Assembly (NCBI GenBank): GCA_945882315.1
Contig: CAMCWB010000007.1
Location: 22,723 to 86,722, forward strand
DNA length: 64,000 nucleotides
Reading direction: 5' to 3'
DNA from: Bauldia litoralis
Lineage (GTDB): Bacteria > Pseudomonadota > Alphaproteobacteria > Rhizobiales > Kaistiaceae
In this document: positions 50,851 through 61,336 of the stretch, piece after piece
How the letters are laid out: the number at the start of each line of letters is the position of its first letter
How positions within the stretch are numbered: position 1 is the stretch's first letter
The notes under the pieces: generated by a model
Told to the model about the DNA's origin: nothing
The model's input: only the letters and a program-made list of their open reading frames with translations
Databases searched by the model: none
Position numbers and translations under genes: made by a program

Positions 50851-51408
50851 TCAGGTGTCGCTGTCGAGCGATTCGAGCGTCACATTGCCGTTGGTGTAGA
50901 TGCAGATCTCGGCGGCGATCGCCATCGAACGGCGGGCGATCTCCTCGGCCGAAAGCTCCATGTCGATGAGGGCGCGGGCGGCGGAGAGGGCATAATTGCC
51001 GCCGGAGCCGATGCCGGCGACACCGCGTTCCGGCTCGAGCACGTCGCCGGTGCCGGTCAGCACCAGGCTGGTCGAGCGGTCGGCGACGAGCATCATCGCC
51101 TCGAGACGGCGCAGGTAGCGGTCGGTGCGCCAGTCTTTGGCGAGCTCGACGCAGGCGCGCGTCAATTGCCCCGGATACTGCTCGAGCTTGCCTTCGAGGC
51201 GCTCCAGCAGCGTGAAGGCATCGGCGGTCGCGCCGGCGAAGCCGGCGATGACGCCACCCTTGCCGAGCGGCCGGACCTTCTTGGCATTGTGCTTCATGAC
51301 GGTGGCGCCGACGGAGACCTGGCCGTCGCCGGCGATGACCACCTTGCCGCCCTTGCGCACCGTGACGATGGTGGTGCCGTGCCAGGGAATAATCCCGTGA
51401 TCGGACAT
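50851..51408 (-). CDS. hslV: ATP-dependent protease peptidase subunit HslV
   Basis: 185 residues, proteasome-beta-like peptidase. The catalytic threonine is Thr12 in WHGTTIVTV, after an 11-residue propeptide typical of alphaproteobacteria, which must be removed. Other motifs: [50 protein letters not shown] at 51408; a sigma-32-like promoter lies about 90 nt upstream. Confidence 0.98.
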   Translation of the reverse strand: MSDHGIIPWHGTTIVTVRKGGKVVIAGDGQVSVGATVMKHNAKKVRPLGKGGVIAGFAGATADAFTLLERLEGKLEQYPGQLTRACVELAKDWRTDRYLRRLEAMMLVADRSTSLVLTGTGDVLEPERGVAGIGSGGNYALSAARALIDMELSAEEIARRSMAIAAEICIYTNGNVTLESLDSDT

Positions 51409-51495
51409 GCTTATTCTTCCCTTTCGGCAAGCCGGCGCGGTCCTGAAGGCCCCGTTCCGGCTCCTTTTCGGGCCGGGTCACGCCCGGCCGCGGCT

Positions 51496-51527
51496 CCTAT
51501 GTAGGCATTGGCCGGGCCTCTGCAAAG
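51496..51527 (-). promoter_or_regulatory. Candidate heat-shock promoter of hslVU
   Basis: On the minus strand CTTT (51527-51524) is followed by exactly 18 nt and CCTACATAGG (51505-51496). Compared with CTTG-N18-CYTATNTNNG it has one mismatch in each box, and the spacing equals that at dnaK and grpE. HslUV is a standard RpoH target. Confidence 0.6.
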
Positions 51528-51635
51528 ACGGCCGGCAACGCTTCCGAAAGCCCCTTCTGCCTATGCTCGGCACAATTCTTGGCAATCCGGGACCGCCCCT
51601 GTTAAAAGGCGGCCCTTGAAAAGGACCCGCCGCCG

Positions 51636-52229
51636 ATGCGCAGCGCCACGATCACGCGCAAGACCAAAGAAACCGACATTTCCGTCTCCGTCGACCTCGA
51701 CGGGACGGGAAAGGCCGAGATTGCGACCGGAATCGGCTTCTTCGACCACATGCTCGAGCAGATCGCCCGCCACAGCCTGATCGACGTGACCGTCGCCGCC
51801 AAGGGCGACCTCCATATCGACCAGCACCACACCGTCGAGGATGTCGGCATCGCGCTCGGCCAGGCGCTTCGCCAGGCGCTGGGCGAGTCCAGGGGCATCA
51901 CCCGCTATGCCGATATCCATCTGCCGATGGACGAGGTGCTGACCCGTTGCGCCATCGATATCTCGGGCCGGCCCTATCTGGTGTGGAAGGTCGCCTTCAC
52001 GCGCGGCAAGATCGGCGACTTCGACACCGAGCTCTGCCGCGAGTTCTTCCAGGCGCTCGCCCAGAACGCGCTCGTCACGTTGCATATCGAGACGCTCTAC
52101 GGCCACAACAACCACCATATTGCCGAGACCTGCTTTAAGGCGCTGGCCCGCGCGCTCCGTGCTGCCGTCGCCGTCGACCCGAGGCAGGAAGGCCGGGTGC
52201 CCTCGACCAAGGGCAGCCTCGCCGGATAA
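51636..52229 (+). CDS. hisB: Imidazoleglycerol-phosphate dehydratase
   Basis: 197 residues, monofunctional HisB. Manganese-binding motifs [16 protein letters not shown] and [19 protein letters not shown] are intact, and [16 protein letters not shown] is typical. First gene of hisB-DUF2628-hisH-hisA-hisF-hisE. The ATG at 51636 is 227 bp from the divergent hslV. Confidence 0.98.
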   Translation: MRSATITRKTKETDISVSVDLDGTGKAEIATGIGFFDHMLEQIARHSLIDVTVAAKGDLHIDQHHTVEDVGIALGQALRQALGESRGITRYADIHLPMDEVLTRCAIDISGRPYLVWKVAFTRGKIGDFDTELCREFFQALAQNALVTLHIETLYGHNNHHIAETCFKALARALRAAVAVDPRQEGRVPSTKGSLAG

Positions 52230-52239
52230 GGCGCCGCCG

Positions 52240-52722
52240 ATGACGACCTACACCGTGCTCGCACCGCCCGCCGGTCCGGCTGGACCGGACACGGACCGCT
52301 TCGTCTTCGTCAAGGAAGGCTTCTGCTGGCCGGCCTTCTTCATTACGTCCATCTGGCTCCTGGCGCGGCGCATGTGGCTGGTCTTTGTCCTCTATGTCGT
52401 CGCCTCCGCCGCGATCCTGATGCTGGCGATGGAAGTCGCGCCGGTCGCCGGCCTCGTCATCATGCTGTTCGGGTATCTGGTCGGGCTCGAAGCCAACAAT
52501 CTGCGGCGCTGGACGCTGGAGCGGCGCGACTACCGTTTCCTTGGCGTCGCCGAAGGCGCCCGCCGCGACGAGGCCGAGTTCCGTTTCTTCTCGACCTGGC
52601 CGGGACTGAGCGAGCCACCAAAGCCGGCCGAGACCGTGAAACCGGCATTGCCGGCTTTCCTGCCGCCGGTCCGCAGCGGCGAGATCGTCGGGCTCTTCCC
52701 GAAGCCCGGAGGCGCGTCGTGA
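52240..52722 (+). CDS. DUF2628 membrane protein in the his operon
   Basis: 160 residues from the ATG at 52240. Hydrophobic segments [20 protein letters not shown] and [21 protein letters not shown] lie in the first half, with [13 protein letters not shown] before them; the tail is proline-rich and soluble. The family is typical of Rhizobiales his operons. It overlaps hisH by four bases. Function unknown; a longer upstream frame overlapping hisB is rejected. Confidence 0.88.
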   Translation: MTTYTVLAPPAGPAGPDTDRFVFVKEGFCWPAFFITSIWLLARRMWLVFVLYVVASAAILMLAMEVAPVAGLVIMLFGYLVGLEANNLRRWTLERRDYRFLGVAEGARRDEAEFRFFSTWPGLSEPPKPAETVKPALPAFLPPVRSGEIVGLFPKPGGAS

Positions 52723-53369
52723 GCATCGCCCTGATCGATTACGGCGCCGGCAACCTTCGGTCGGCATCGAAGGCTTTCGAATTCGCCATCGCCGCCGCCG
52801 GACGGGACGACAAGGTGACGATCACCGCCGACCCCGCGGTGGTGGCGAAGGCCGACCGCGTCGTCCTGCCGGGCGACGGCGCCTTCGCCGATTGCCGGCG
52901 GAACCTCGATTCCGTGCCGGGCATGGTCGAGGCGATCCGCGAGAGCATTGTCGCGCGAGGCCGACCGTTCCTGGGCATCTGCGTCGGCATGCAGCTCCTC
53001 ACGACGCGCGGCCTCGAATATGGCGTGACGGAAGGCCTCGACCTCATCCCCGGCGAGGTCCGCGCCGTGACGCCGGCCGATCCGGCGCTGAAGGTGCCGC
53101 ATATGGGCTGGAACACGCTGCAGCCGCATGGCGACCATCCGCTGCTCGACGGCATCGTCACTGGTCCGGAGGGCTGGCACGCCTATTTCCTGCACGGCTT
53201 CCACCTCGTCGCCGACAATCCCGACGATGTCATCGCCTCGGCGCAATATGGCGGCGACGTCACCGCGATCGTGGCGCATGGCAATGTCGCCGGCACGCAA
53301 TTCCACCCCGAGAAGAGCCAGCGCCTCGGCCTTGCTCTGATCGGCAATTTCCTCGCCTGGAAACCGTAA
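52719..53369 (+). CDS. hisH: Imidazole glycerol phosphate synthase subunit HisH
   Basis: 216 residues, glutamine amidotransferase class I. Catalytic Cys in [11 protein letters not shown], His and Glu in [10 protein letters not shown]; the oxyanion region is [10 protein letters not shown]. It supplies ammonia to HisF. GTG start at 52719 overlaps the DUF2628 stop (GTGA). Confidence 0.97.
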   Translation: MSIALIDYGAGNLRSASKAFEFAIAAAGRDDKVTITADPAVVAKADRVVLPGDGAFADCRRNLDSVPGMVEAIRESIVARGRPFLGICVGMQLLTTRGLEYGVTEGLDLIPGEVRAVTPADPALKVPHMGWNTLQPHGDHPLLDGIVTGPEGWHAYFLHGFHLVADNPDDVIASAQYGGDVTAIVAHGNVAGTQFHPEKSQRLGLALIGNFLAWKP

Positions 53370-54109
53370 TGATCCTCTTCCCCGCCATCGACCTCAAGGA
53401 CGGGCACTGCGTCCGTCTCGAACAGGGCGACATGCAGCGCGCCACCGTGTTCGGCACCGACCCGGGCGCGCAGGCGCGCGCCTTTGCCAAGGAAGGCTTC
53501 GAATATCTGCACGTCGTCGACCTCAACGGCGCCTTTGCCGGCCGTGCGGTCAATGGCGATGCGGTGGCCGCGATCCTTGCGGCCGTGAACATCCCGGTGC
53601 AGCTCGGCGGCGGCATCCGCGACCTCGCCGCGATCGAGGGCTGGCTCGCCAGGGGCGTCACCCGAATCATCCTCGGCTCGGCCGCGGTCAGCCATCCCGA
53701 GCTGGTGCGCGAAGCGGCAAGGAAATTCCCGGGCAAGGTCGCGGTCGGCATCGACGCCAAGGGCGGCAAGGTCGCCGTGCATGGCTGGGCGGACGTCACC
53801 GAGACCAGCGCCACGGAACTCGGCAAGCGCTTCGAGGACGCCGGCGTCGCGGCGCTGATCTACACCGACATCGACCGCGACGGCATCCTCAAGGGCCTCA
53901 ACATGGAGGCGACGCTGGCGCTGGCGAAAGCCGTGTCGATCCCGGTCATTGCGTCCGGCGGCCTCGCCTCGCTCGACGACGTGAAGCGGATGCTGGAGCC
54001 CGACGCCGCCATCCTCGAAGGGGCGATCTCCGGCCGGGCGCTCTATGACGGGCGCCTCGACGGGAAAGAGGCGCTGGCGCTGATCCGCGCCGCGCGGAAG
54101 GCGGCCTAG
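53369..54109 (+). CDS. hisA: Phosphoribosylformimino-AICAR phosphate isomerase HisA
   Basis: 246 residues, TIM barrel. The N-terminal catalytic Asp is in [13 protein letters not shown] and the second in [12 protein letters not shown]; phosphate-binding loops VQLGGGIRD and [12 protein letters not shown] are present. The ATG overlaps the hisH stop by one base. Confidence 0.98.
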   Translation: MILFPAIDLKDGHCVRLEQGDMQRATVFGTDPGAQARAFAKEGFEYLHVVDLNGAFAGRAVNGDAVAAILAAVNIPVQLGGGIRDLAAIEGWLARGVTRIILGSAAVSHPELVREAARKFPGKVAVGIDAKGGKVAVHGWADVTETSATELGKRFEDAGVAALIYTDIDRDGILKGLNMEATLALAKAVSIPVIASGGLASLDDVKRMLEPDAAILEGAISGRALYDGRLDGKEALALIRAARKAA

Positions 54110-54882
54110 TGCTCAAGACCCGCGTCATTCCGTGTTTAGATGTGAAGGATGGGCGCGTCGTCAAAGGCGTGCGCTTCGTCGACCTCACCGATGCCGGCGA
54201 TCCGGTCGAGGCGGCACGCGCCTATGACGCGGCCGGCGCCGACGAGCTCTGCTTCCTCGACATCACCGCCAGCCACGAGAATCGCGGCACAATCCTCGAC
54301 GTCGTCGCCCGCACCGCCGAGCAATGCTTCATGCCGGTGACGGTCGGCGGCGGCGTGCGCAGCGTCGCCGACGTCCGCGCCCTGATGCTGGCCGGCGCCG
54401 ACAAGGTGGCGATCAACACCGCCGCGATCCGCGACCGGCGCATCGTCGCCGATGCCGCCGACAAGTTCGGGGCGCAGGCGATCGTCGTGGCGATGGACGC
54501 CAAGCAGGTCAGCCACGGCTCCGAGATGCAGCGCTGGGAGCTCTTCACCCATGGCGGCCGCAACGCGACCGGCATCGACGCGATCGACTACGCGATCGAC
54601 GTGGCCCGCCTCGGGGCCGGCGAGATCCTGCTGACCTCGATGGACCGCGACGGCACCGGCGACGGCTTCGACCTGGCGCTGACCCGGGCCGTGTCGGACG
54701 CGGTGAAAGTGCCTGTGGTTGCATCGGGCGGCGTCGGCACGCTCGATCACCTCGTCGAGGGCGTCACCATCGGCGGTGCCTCGGCGGTGCTCGCCGCCTC
54801 GATCTTTCACTTCGGGACCTTTACGATCCGGGGCGCCAAGGAGCATATGGCGGCGTTCGGGGTGCCGGTCCGGCTCGAGTAG
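54109..54882 (+). CDS. hisF: Imidazole glycerol phosphate synthase subunit HisF
   Basis: 257 residues, TIM barrel cyclase. [18 protein letters not shown] carries the first catalytic Asp and [16 protein letters not shown] the second; [14 protein letters not shown] and [13 protein letters not shown] bind phosphate. GTG start at 54109 shares a base with the hisA stop. Confidence 0.98.
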   Translation: MLKTRVIPCLDVKDGRVVKGVRFVDLTDAGDPVEAARAYDAAGADELCFLDITASHENRGTILDVVARTAEQCFMPVTVGGGVRSVADVRALMLAGADKVAINTAAIRDRRIVADAADKFGAQAIVVAMDAKQVSHGSEMQRWELFTHGGRNATGIDAIDYAIDVARLGAGEILLTSMDRDGTGDGFDLALTRAVSDAVKVPVVASGGVGTLDHLVEGVTIGGASAVLAASIFHFGTFTIRGAKEHMAAFGVPVRLE

Positions 54883-54896
54883 ACCTCTTTGATTTC

Positions 54897-54940
54897 GCAA
54901 TGTCGGCCGGGAAACCGGCTTCCACTTTTCCTGACATTGC
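54897..54940. repeat. 44-nt palindromic repeat, copy B
   Basis: It begins GCAATGTCGGCCGGGAAACC and ends TTTTCCTGACATTGC; the outer eight bases (GCAATGTC / GACATTGC) are perfect inverted repeats. It sits inside the his operon, between hisF and hisE. It differs from the copy at 56260 only in a few internal bases. Confidence 0.85.
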
Positions 54941-54961
54941 CTTGAACGGAAAGCGACGGCT

Positions 54962-55297
54962 ATGAGCGGGTTCAGCCTCGCCGATCTGGCGACGATCGTG
55001 ACGACACGCGGGCGCTCCGGCGATCCCGGTTCCTATACCGCCAAGCTCATCGGCGAAGGCGTCGCCCGCACCGCCAAGAAATTCGGCGAGGAATCCTTCG
55101 AGGCTGCGCTTGCCGCGGTATCCGGCGACCGCCAGGCATTGACGGCGGAGGCCGCCGACGTGCTCTATCATCTCCTCGTCATGCTGGAGGCGGGCGGGGT
55201 TCCGCTTGCCGACGTGATGGCCGAACTCGAACGGCGGACGGCGCAGACCGGCCTTGCCGAGAAGGCTTCCCGGGCTCCCGCCGGGAAGAATGGGTGA
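54962..55297 (+). CDS. hisE: Phosphoribosyl-ATP pyrophosphatase
   Basis: 111 residues, all-alpha MazG-like fold. Motifs [31 protein letters not shown] and [17 protein letters not shown] (each partly given) include the acidic metal ligands. It hydrolyses PR-ATP in histidine synthesis. The ATG comes 79 bp after hisF, the gap being the palindromic repeat. Confidence 0.96.
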   Translation: MSGFSLADLATIVTTRGRSGDPGSYTAKLIGEGVARTAKKFGEESFEAALAAVSGDRQALTAEAADVLYHLLVMLEAGGVPLADVMAELERRTAQTGLAEKASRAPAGKNG

Positions 55298-55298
55298 T

Positions 55299-56252
55299 AT
55301 GGACCAGGCTTCGCCCATCGCGGTTTCGCCGTACCGGGTCTTCTCGCGGCAGGAATGGGCATCGCTGCGTGCCGACACGCCGATGACGCTCACCGACGAG
55401 GACATCGCGCGCCTGCAGAGCCTGAGCGACCCGATCTCGCTCGACGAGGTCGTGGAGATCATCCTGCCGCTGTCGCGCCTTCTCAGCCTCTATGTCGAGG
55501 CGACGCAGGGGCTTTACCACGCGACCCGGACCTTCCTCGGCGGCAACGGCTCGAAGACGCCTTACATCATCGGCGTCGCCGGCTCGGTGGCGGTCGGCAA
55601 GTCGACCATGGCGCGCGTGCTGCGCGCCCTCCTCAGCCGCTGGCCGAACACGCCGAAGGTCGACCTCATCACCACGGACGGCTTCCTTCTGCCCAATGCC
55701 GTCCTGAAGCGCGAAGGGCTGATGGAGCGGAAGGGCTTTCCGGACAGCTACGACCTGCCCGCCCTCCTCGCCTTCCTGACCGCCATCAAGGCCGGCAAGC
55801 GCGGCGTCACGGCGCCGGTCTATTCGCATCTCGTCTATGACATCGTGCCCGGCGAGACGACGGCCATCGACCGGCCGGACATCCTCATCGTCGAGGGGCT
55901 GAACGTGCTCCAGACCTCGCGCCTGCCGCGCGACGGGCGGGCAGTGCCGTTCGTCTCGGATTTCTTCGATTTCTCGGTCTATATCGACGCCGACGAGACG
56001 GTCATCCGACGCTGGTATGTCGAGCGCTTCCAGCGGCTGCGGAAGACCGCCTTCCGCGACCCGGCCTCCTATTTCCACCGCTACGCCTCGGTCGACGATG
56101 CGGAGGCGGAGGCTATCGCCGAGGGGCTGTGGAACCGCATCAACCTCGTCAATCTGCGTGAAAACATCCTGCCGACCCGGCCCCGCGCCGACCTCATCCT
56201 GGTCAAGGGAGAGAACCACGCGGTTGACCGGGTTGCCCTCCGCCGCCTCTAG
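55299..56252 (+). CDS. coaA: Type I pantothenate kinase
   Basis: 317 residues from the ATG at 55299 (an ATG at 55290 is also in frame). First step of coenzyme A synthesis. P-loop [17 protein letters not shown], then [19 protein letters not shown] and IVEGLNVLQ are diagnostic. It starts one base after the hisE stop, so it is the distal gene of the his transcript, an arrangement common in Rhizobiales. Confidence 0.97.
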   Translation: MDQASPIAVSPYRVFSRQEWASLRADTPMTLTDEDIARLQSLSDPISLDEVVEIILPLSRLLSLYVEATQGLYHATRTFLGGNGSKTPYIIGVAGSVAVGKSTMARVLRALLSRWPNTPKVDLITTDGFLLPNAVLKREGLMERKGFPDSYDLPALLAFLTAIKAGKRGVTAPVYSHLVYDIVPGETTAIDRPDILIVEGLNVLQTSRLPRDGRAVPFVSDFFDFSVYIDADETVIRRWYVERFQRLRKTAFRDPASYFHRYASVDDAEAEAIAEGLWNRINLVNLRENILPTRPRADLILVKGENHAVDRVALRRL

Positions 56253-56259
56253 AACATGC

Positions 56260-56303
56260 GCAATGTCGGACGGAAAACCGGCTTCCACTTTTCCTGACAT
56301 TGC
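56260..56303. repeat. 44-nt palindromic repeat, copy C
   Basis: It opens GCAATGTCGGACGGAAAACC and closes TTTTCCTGACATTGC, seven bases after the coaA stop and directly before the grpE promoter. The outer 8-bp arms pair perfectly. It may end the his-coaA transcript. Confidence 0.85.
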
Positions 56304-56311
56304 TCTAGCGG

Positions 56312-56343
56312 CTTGATTTTTGCTGCCCGAACCCTGATATCCC
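56312..56343 (+). promoter_or_regulatory. Candidate heat-shock promoter of grpE
   Basis: CTTG at 56312-56315, exactly 18 nt, then CTGATATCCC at 56334-56343. The -10 differs from CYTATNTNNG at two positions, but the -35 and the spacing equal those of dnaK. It lies 35 nt before the grpE start. Confidence 0.6.
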
Positions 56344-56377
56344 GCTCGACCCCTTCCAACCACCGATCAGGACCGCC

Positions 56378-56980
56378 ATGGCCGACGAAACCACGCCTGA
56401 AACAGAGGCGCCCGAAACCGCTGCGGAAGCGGCGGTGCCGGATCGTGTCGCGGCGCTCGAAGCCGAGATCGCCGAACTCAAGAACAAGATGCTGCGGACG
56501 CTTGCCGACATGGAGAATCTGCGCCGTCGCACCGAGCGCGAAATGGCCGATACCCGCCAGTATGCGGTCGCCAATTTCGCCCGCGACGTGCTGAATGTCG
56601 GCGACAATCTGCGCCGCGCCATCGACGCCGTCCCCGCCGAGGTGCGCGACGGCAGCGACCCGGCTCTTTCCTCGCTGCTTGAAGGCGTCGAGGTGACCGA
56701 GCGCGGCCTTGCCCAGACGCTGCAGAAATTCGGCGTCCGCCAGATGGAGCCGAAGGGCCAGAAATTCGACCCGACCCAGCACCAGGCGATGTTCGAGCTC
56801 GAGGACACGGAACGGCCGAGCGGCACCATCGCCGAAGTCGTGCAGGCCGGCTATGCGATCGGCGACCGCGTGCTCCGCCCGGCCATGGTCGGGATCACCA
56901 AGGGTGGCCCGAAACTCGCCGCGGTGAAGCCGGCCGAGCCGGTCGGCGAGGCTCAGACGGCGGACGATCCGACCGGCTGA
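56378..56980 (+). CDS. grpE: Nucleotide exchange factor GrpE
   Basis: 200 residues. An acidic N-terminus, a long coiled coil (about 22-95, with [20 protein letters not shown] and [18 protein letters not shown]), and the beta-domain [39 protein letters not shown] (in part). It releases ADP from DnaK. It overlaps the convergent histidine kinase by 28 bp at the 3' ends. The usual hrcA neighbour is absent here. Confidence 0.97.
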   Translation: MADETTPETEAPETAAEAAVPDRVAALEAEIAELKNKMLRTLADMENLRRRTEREMADTRQYAVANFARDVLNVGDNLRRAIDAVPAEVRDGSDPALSSLLEGVEVTERGLAQTLQKFGVRQMEPKGQKFDPTQHQAMFELEDTERPSGTIAEVVQAGYAIGDRVLRPAMVGITKGGPKLAAVKPAEPVGEAQTADDPTG

Positions 56981-58764
56981 CCGGTGATCTCAGCAAGCTT
57001 CTGACGCAGGCGCTCCGGCGCGATCGGCTTCTCCAGGACCGCGTCGATCCCCGCCGCCGCCGAGGCGGCGCGCGTCTCGGCGAGCACATCGGCGGTCAGC
57101 GCCAGGATCGTCGCCCGCTGCCGGCCGGTCCGCTGCTCGTGCTCGCGGATGGCCCGGGTGGCCTCCAGCCCATCAAGGCCGGGCATATGAAGATCCATCA
57201 GTATGACGCCATGATGCGTCGCTGACTGCGTCGCGGCCTCGACCGCCGCGGCGCCGTCGCGGACCTCGGTGACGCGATGGCCGAGGCCTTCGAGCACGGC
57301 GCGCACCAGCAGCGCGTTGATCTCGTTATCCTCGGCAAGCAGGATATCGAGGCGTGCGGCAGCGCCGTTGCCGGCCTCGACGCTTTCGGCGCGAATATCT
57401 TCCGGATCGGCATGGAAGGCGCCGGCCGGGCCGGTGATCCCGGCAACCACGCCGACCAGCGACCGGCGCCGCACCGGGCGGACGAGATAGGCGTCGTAGC
57501 CGGCCTCGCGGAGCGCCGGCATCGAGCCGCGGCCGCCCGGCTCGATGATGATGGCGGCGGCGATCGGGGCATCGACGACGGTACGCAGCCGCGCCAGGAT
57601 CTGGGCCGGCGCCTGCGGCAGGCGGGCATCGACCAGCACCGCATCGTAAGGCAGCGCCGCGGCGCTCGCCGCACCGGCAAGGGCCGCAGCCTCGACGAGA
57701 TCCGGCACATGCCGGACATGCGCGCCTTCGGCGGCGAGCTGGCGCGCGATGGCATCGGCTTCGGGCCCGGCCGGCCCGAGGATCATGACGCTCTTGTCGC
57801 GAAGTTCCGGGGTCGCACCGCCGGCCGCTTCAGCGGGTGGCAATCCCAGCTCGAAGGAAAAGACGGAGCCGCCGCCCGGCCGTGCCGCCACGGCGATGTC
57901 GCCGCCCATATGGCGGACGATGCGGCGCGAGATGGCAAGGCCGAGGCCGGTGCCGCCGTTGCGCCGGTTGGGCGCCGTGTCGATCTGCTCGAACTCGCCG
58001 AAGATGCGTTCCGCCTCGGCCGGATCGATGCCGACGCCGGTATCCGCGACCGCGAAATACGTCTTTCCGGCCTCTCCCGGGCGAACCGACAGGGTCACGC
58101 CGCCGGCCTCGGTGAATTTGATGGCATTGGCGAGGAGATTGATCAGCACCTGGCGGAGCCGCTGGGCATCGACCCCGACGCTGACCGGCAGGTCGCGGTC
58201 GGCCACGATGGCGAGGTCGATCCCCTTGCTATGGGCGCGGCTGGCGAGAAGCTCGCCGATCTCTTCCGCCATGCGGGCGAGGTCGGTCGGCTCGGACCGC
58301 AGTTCGAGGCGGCCGGCCTCGATCCGCGAGAAATCGAGCATGTCGTCGACCAGCCGGAGCAGCGCCTCGCCGGAGGTGCGGACGCCGCGCGCATAGGTGC
58401 GCTGGTCGGCGGTCAGGTCGGATTCGAGCAGCAGGCCAGTGAGGCTGAGAATGCCGTTGAGCGGCGTCCGGAATTCGTGGCTGACGGCGGCGAGCACGCC
58501 TGATTTGGCGCGGTTGGCGGCTTCGGCGCGACGCTGCTCGAGCCGCGTGAAGCGCCACAACGCGACACCGCCGGCGAGCGCGAAGAGCGGTGCCAGGAGC
58601 AGGCTCGGCGCGTCCTCGGCCAGCAGGCCGACGACGGCGGCAAGGATGCCGACGCCGCCGGCCATGGCGAGCGCGGCCGCCGCGACCCGCTCGCCCGACG
58701 TGACGCGGCGCCGTTCGGGCGTGCCGATCGCCGGTTCCGCTTGCGTGACTGGGGTTTCGGCCAT
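56953..58764 (-). CDS. Hybrid sensor histidine kinase with one degenerate and one intact receiver
   Basis: 603 residues from the ATG at 58764. Two adjacent membrane helices (about 25-70: [36 protein letters not shown]) without a periplasmic sensor, then HisKA ([14 protein letters not shown]), HATPase ([33 protein letters not shown]). A first receiver-like domain keeps an Asp (VLVDARLP) but lacks the acidic pair and the Lys; the second is complete ([31 protein letters not shown]). Signal and partner are unknown. Confidence 0.92.
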   Translation of the reverse strand: MAETPVTQAEPAIGTPERRRVTSGERVAAAALAMAGGVGILAAVVGLLAEDAPSLLLAPLFALAGGVALWRFTRLEQRRAEAANRAKSGVLAAVSHEFRTPLNGILSLTGLLLESDLTADQRTYARGVRTSGEALLRLVDDMLDFSRIEAGRLELRSEPTDLARMAEEIGELLASRAHSKGIDLAIVADRDLPVSVGVDAQRLRQVLINLLANAIKFTEAGGVTLSVRPGEAGKTYFAVADTGVGIDPAEAERIFGEFEQIDTAPNRRNGGTGLGLAISRRIVRHMGGDIAVAARPGGGSVFSFELGLPPAEAAGGATPELRDKSVMILGPAGPEADAIARQLAAEGAHVRHVPDLVEAAALAGAASAAALPYDAVLVDARLPQAPAQILARLRTVVDAPIAAAIIIEPGGRGSMPALREAGYDAYLVRPVRRRSLVGVVAGITGPAGAFHADPEDIRAESVEAGNGAAARLDILLAEDNEINALLVRAVLEGLGHRVTEVRDGAAAVEAATQSATHHGVILMDLHMPGLDGLEATRAIREHEQRTGRQRATILALTADVLAETRAASAAAGIDAVLEKPIAPERLRQKLAEITGQPVGSSAV

Positions 58765-58911
58765 GACATCGTCCCGGATGTGACCGACACACGGCCACAG
58801 CAAGACACAATCGCAAATCATCATTGCCAAATGCTTGCTGCCACCGACAACGGCCGACCGCATCGCCGCCGCGAGAGCGGCAAAGCCTCGGGTGAGGGTG
58901 AATGCGAAGGG

Positions 58912-58940
58912 TTGACACTCCCGGCATGGGCCCGAAAGAT
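58912..58940 (+). promoter_or_regulatory. Possible promoter of the MetE-like/TTT operon
   Basis: TTGACA at 58912-58917 is a perfect -35; 17 nt later AAAGAT is a poor -10. The start codon of the MetE-like gene lies 90 nt downstream. The remaining 263-bp divergent gap holds a 7-bp inverted repeat CAGCAAG / CTTGCTG and no gene that I can see. Confidence 0.3.
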
Positions 58941-59027
58941 GCGTTCGGCGTGCTGCTGTGATCGGCTTCAAGCGCAGAACGGACGTTGCTTAAAAAGACT
59001 AGACTTCAATAAAGATCGGAACGCCCC

Positions 59028-60203
59028 GTGCTCAGAAGCGACGACAGAATACTGACGACCCACACGGGCAGCCTGCCGCGTCCTGAACCGCTGACCGACC
59101 TCTACATCAAGCGCGCCCATGGCGAACCGGTCGACGCGGCACGGATCGAAGAACTGGCCCACGACGCTGTGCGCCAGAGCGTTGCCAAGCAGAGCAAGGC
59201 GGGCATCGACGTCGGCAACAATGGCGAGCAGCCGCGCGATTCCTTCTTCCTCTATCTGCGCGAGCGCATGAGTGGCTTTGGTAGCGGCCATTGGGACCGT
59301 CCGACGCGGGCCGATGTCGAGAAATATCCGGAGTTCAAGAAGCGCTGGGCAACGACGACCGTCGCGCCGGGAAAATCCGTCTCCGCCGCCAATGCCAATC
59401 CGACGGCGATCGGCGAGGTGCTCTACAAGGACCCGGAGGCGATCCGCGCCGAGACGCGCGATCTCAAGAAAGCGCTCGACCAGAATCCCGGCGCCTTCCG
59501 CGAAGCCTTCATGAGCTCGCCCTCGCCGGGCATCGTCGCCTCGGCGATCCGCAACGACTATTACGACAGCCTTGAGGACTATCTCGCCGCGCTCTCGCGC
59601 GCGCTGAAGGTCGAATATGAGGCGATCGTCGAGGCCGGGCTGATCCTCCAGATCGACGCGCCCGACCTCGCCCTCGAACGCCACATGACCTACAAGGACG
59701 AACCGGTCGGCAAGTTCGTCGAATTCGTCGAGATGGTGATTTCCGCCATCAACGACGCGCTCGAGAATGTCCCGCGCGACCGGGTCCGGCTGCATGTCTG
59801 CTGGGGCAATTCGGAATCGCCGCATGACTGCGACGTGCCGCTCTCCGACATCCTGCCGACCATTCTGCAGGCCAAGGTCGGCGGCTTCGTGCTGCCATTC
59901 GCCAATCCGCGCCATGCGCATGAGTTCAAGAATTTCGCGAAGCACCGGCTCGGCGACGATCAGATCCTGGTCGCCGGCGTGATCGATACGCTGACCAATT
60001 TCGTCGAGCACCCGGAAGTGGTCGCCGACCGACTGGAGAGGGTTGCCGCCGTGATCGGCGACCCGACGCGCGTGCTCGCCGGCACCGACTGCGGCTTCGA
60101 CACCTCGGCCGGACGCGGCCGCGTCTCTTCGGACGTCGTCTGGGCGAAGCTCCGGGCGATGCGCGAAGGCGCCGAGCTCGCCTCGGAGCGACTGTTTCGC
60201 TGA
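59028..60203 (+). CDS. MetE-like (cobalamin-independent methionine synthase, C-terminal type) protein
   Basis: 391 residues, GTG start. UROD/MetE-like barrel: ILTTHTGSLPRPEPL at the N-terminus, DVGNNGEQPRDSFFLYL, LQIDAPDLALERH, and zinc-ligand-type residues in LHVCWGNSESPHDCD and LAGTDCGFDTSAGRG. It has only the catalytic half of MetE, lacking the N-terminal duplicate. Relatives transfer methyl or other alkyl groups to thiols; many are of unknown substrate. It begins an apparent operon with tctCBA, so a transported carboxylate or thioether may be its substrate. Not necessarily a methionine synthase. Confidence 0.8.
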   Translation: MLRSDDRILTTHTGSLPRPEPLTDLYIKRAHGEPVDAARIEELAHDAVRQSVAKQSKAGIDVGNNGEQPRDSFFLYLRERMSGFGSGHWDRPTRADVEKYPEFKKRWATTTVAPGKSVSAANANPTAIGEVLYKDPEAIRAETRDLKKALDQNPGAFREAFMSSPSPGIVASAIRNDYYDSLEDYLAALSRALKVEYEAIVEAGLILQIDAPDLALERHMTYKDEPVGKFVEFVEMVISAINDALENVPRDRVRLHVCWGNSESPHDCDVPLSDILPTILQAKVGGFVLPFANPRHAHEFKNFAKHRLGDDQILVAGVIDTLTNFVEHPEVVADRLERVAAVIGDPTRVLAGTDCGFDTSAGRGRVSSDVVWAKLRAMREGAELASERLFR

Positions 60204-60285
60204 AGCGCGTTGCGCGGCGGAAACTTGCTGAGGAACAACAGCCGGCACCCAGGCAAGGGCAGCGGGCGCATCGGGAGGTGAGTTC

Positions 60286-61269
60286 ATGCGAGCTTTCAAC
60301 ATAGCGATTGCCCTCGGGATCGCCTTCGGCGCATCGGCCGGACCGGCGGCCGCACAAGATGCGGGCGACTATCCCAGCAAGCCCATCCGGTTGATCGTCG
60401 CCGCGGCGGCCGGCGGCAGTTCGGACACAGTCGGCCGTATCGTTGCGGAGGGACTGGGCAAGGAACTCGGCCAGCGCGTCGTGGTCGAGAATATTGCCGG
60501 CGTCGGCAGCGTCGCCGGCCTGACCGCGCTCTCGCAGGCCGATCCGGACGGCTACACGCTCGGCACGTCGAACATCGCCGCGATCGGCATCAACCAGCAT
60601 CTGATGGATCTGCCCTACAAGCCGCTCGAGGACATCATTCCGGTCGGCATGGCGATGCAGACCGCCCGCGCGCTCGACGTGCGCGCCGACCTGCCGGTGA
60701 AGACCGTGCCGGAGCTGATCCAGTATATGAAGGACCATCCGGGCGAGCTGAATTACGGTTCATCGGGTATCGGCTCGCAAAGCCATATGGGCATGGAGCT
60801 GTTCCTGAGCCTGACCGGCACCGAAGCGACGCATGTGCCCTATAACAGCAGCGCCGAGGTCGGCCAGGCGATGGCCGCCGGCGAGGTCGACGTGTCGATC
60901 GACAACGTTACCTCGCACGCGCCGATGGTCGATGCCGGAACGGTTCGCTTCATCGCGACGGGCTGCACCCGGTCCGACGACATCGCGCAACTGAAGGGCC
61001 TGCCGTCGATCCAGGAAACCCTGCCCGACATGATGTGCATGACGACCTGGATCGGCATCTTTGCGCCGAAGGGCGTGCCGGAGCCGATCGTCCAGAAGCT
61101 GAACGCGGCGCTGAACAAATATCTGGCCTCGCCGGAAGGCGTCGAGCGGATCAAGACAGCGAGCTGGGACCCCTATCCTATGAGCCCGGCGGAGCTTCAC
61201 GACATCTGGTTCAAGGAAGCCGAGATCTGGGGCAAGGTCATCAAGGACGCCGGTATCACGGCCAAATAG
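60286..61269 (+). CDS. Tripartite tricarboxylate transporter substrate-binding protein (TctC/Bug)
   Basis: 327 residues with a signal peptide (cleavage near AAAQDAGDYP). Bug-family features: YPSKPIRLIVAAAAGGSSDT, VENIAGVGSVAGL, PDGYTLGTSN, LNYGSSGIGSQSHMGMELF, THVPYNSSAEVGQAMAAGEV. Bug proteins bind carboxylates such as citrate, amino-acid derivatives or aromatic acids. Strong Shine-Dalgarno GGGAGGTG. The ligand cannot be read from sequence. Confidence 0.93.
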   Translation: MRAFNIAIALGIAFGASAGPAAAQDAGDYPSKPIRLIVAAAAGGSSDTVGRIVAEGLGKELGQRVVVENIAGVGSVAGLTALSQADPDGYTLGTSNIAAIGINQHLMDLPYKPLEDIIPVGMAMQTARALDVRADLPVKTVPELIQYMKDHPGELNYGSSGIGSQSHMGMELFLSLTGTEATHVPYNSSAEVGQAMAAGEVDVSIDNVTSHAPMVDAGTVRFIATGCTRSDDIAQLKGLPSIQETLPDMMCMTTWIGIFAPKGVPEPIVQKLNAALNKYLASPEGVERIKTASWDPYPMSPAELHDIWFKEAEIWGKVIKDAGITAK

Positions 61270-61336
61270 CCGGAGCCGCGCGAGCGCGGCTCATTCGAGC
61301 GAGCCCAGCGGCGAGCGCATCTGCGAAGGAGGTCTC

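Noticed and set aside
54897..56303. CRISPR-like repeats
   Set aside because: The copies are about 1.3 kb apart, not regularly spaced, and no cas genes are present; they are dispersed palindromes.
56953..56980. 28-bp overlap of grpE and the histidine kinase as evidence of a frameshift
   Set aside because: Both C-termini look complete and the genes converge, so a short 3' overlap is acceptable.
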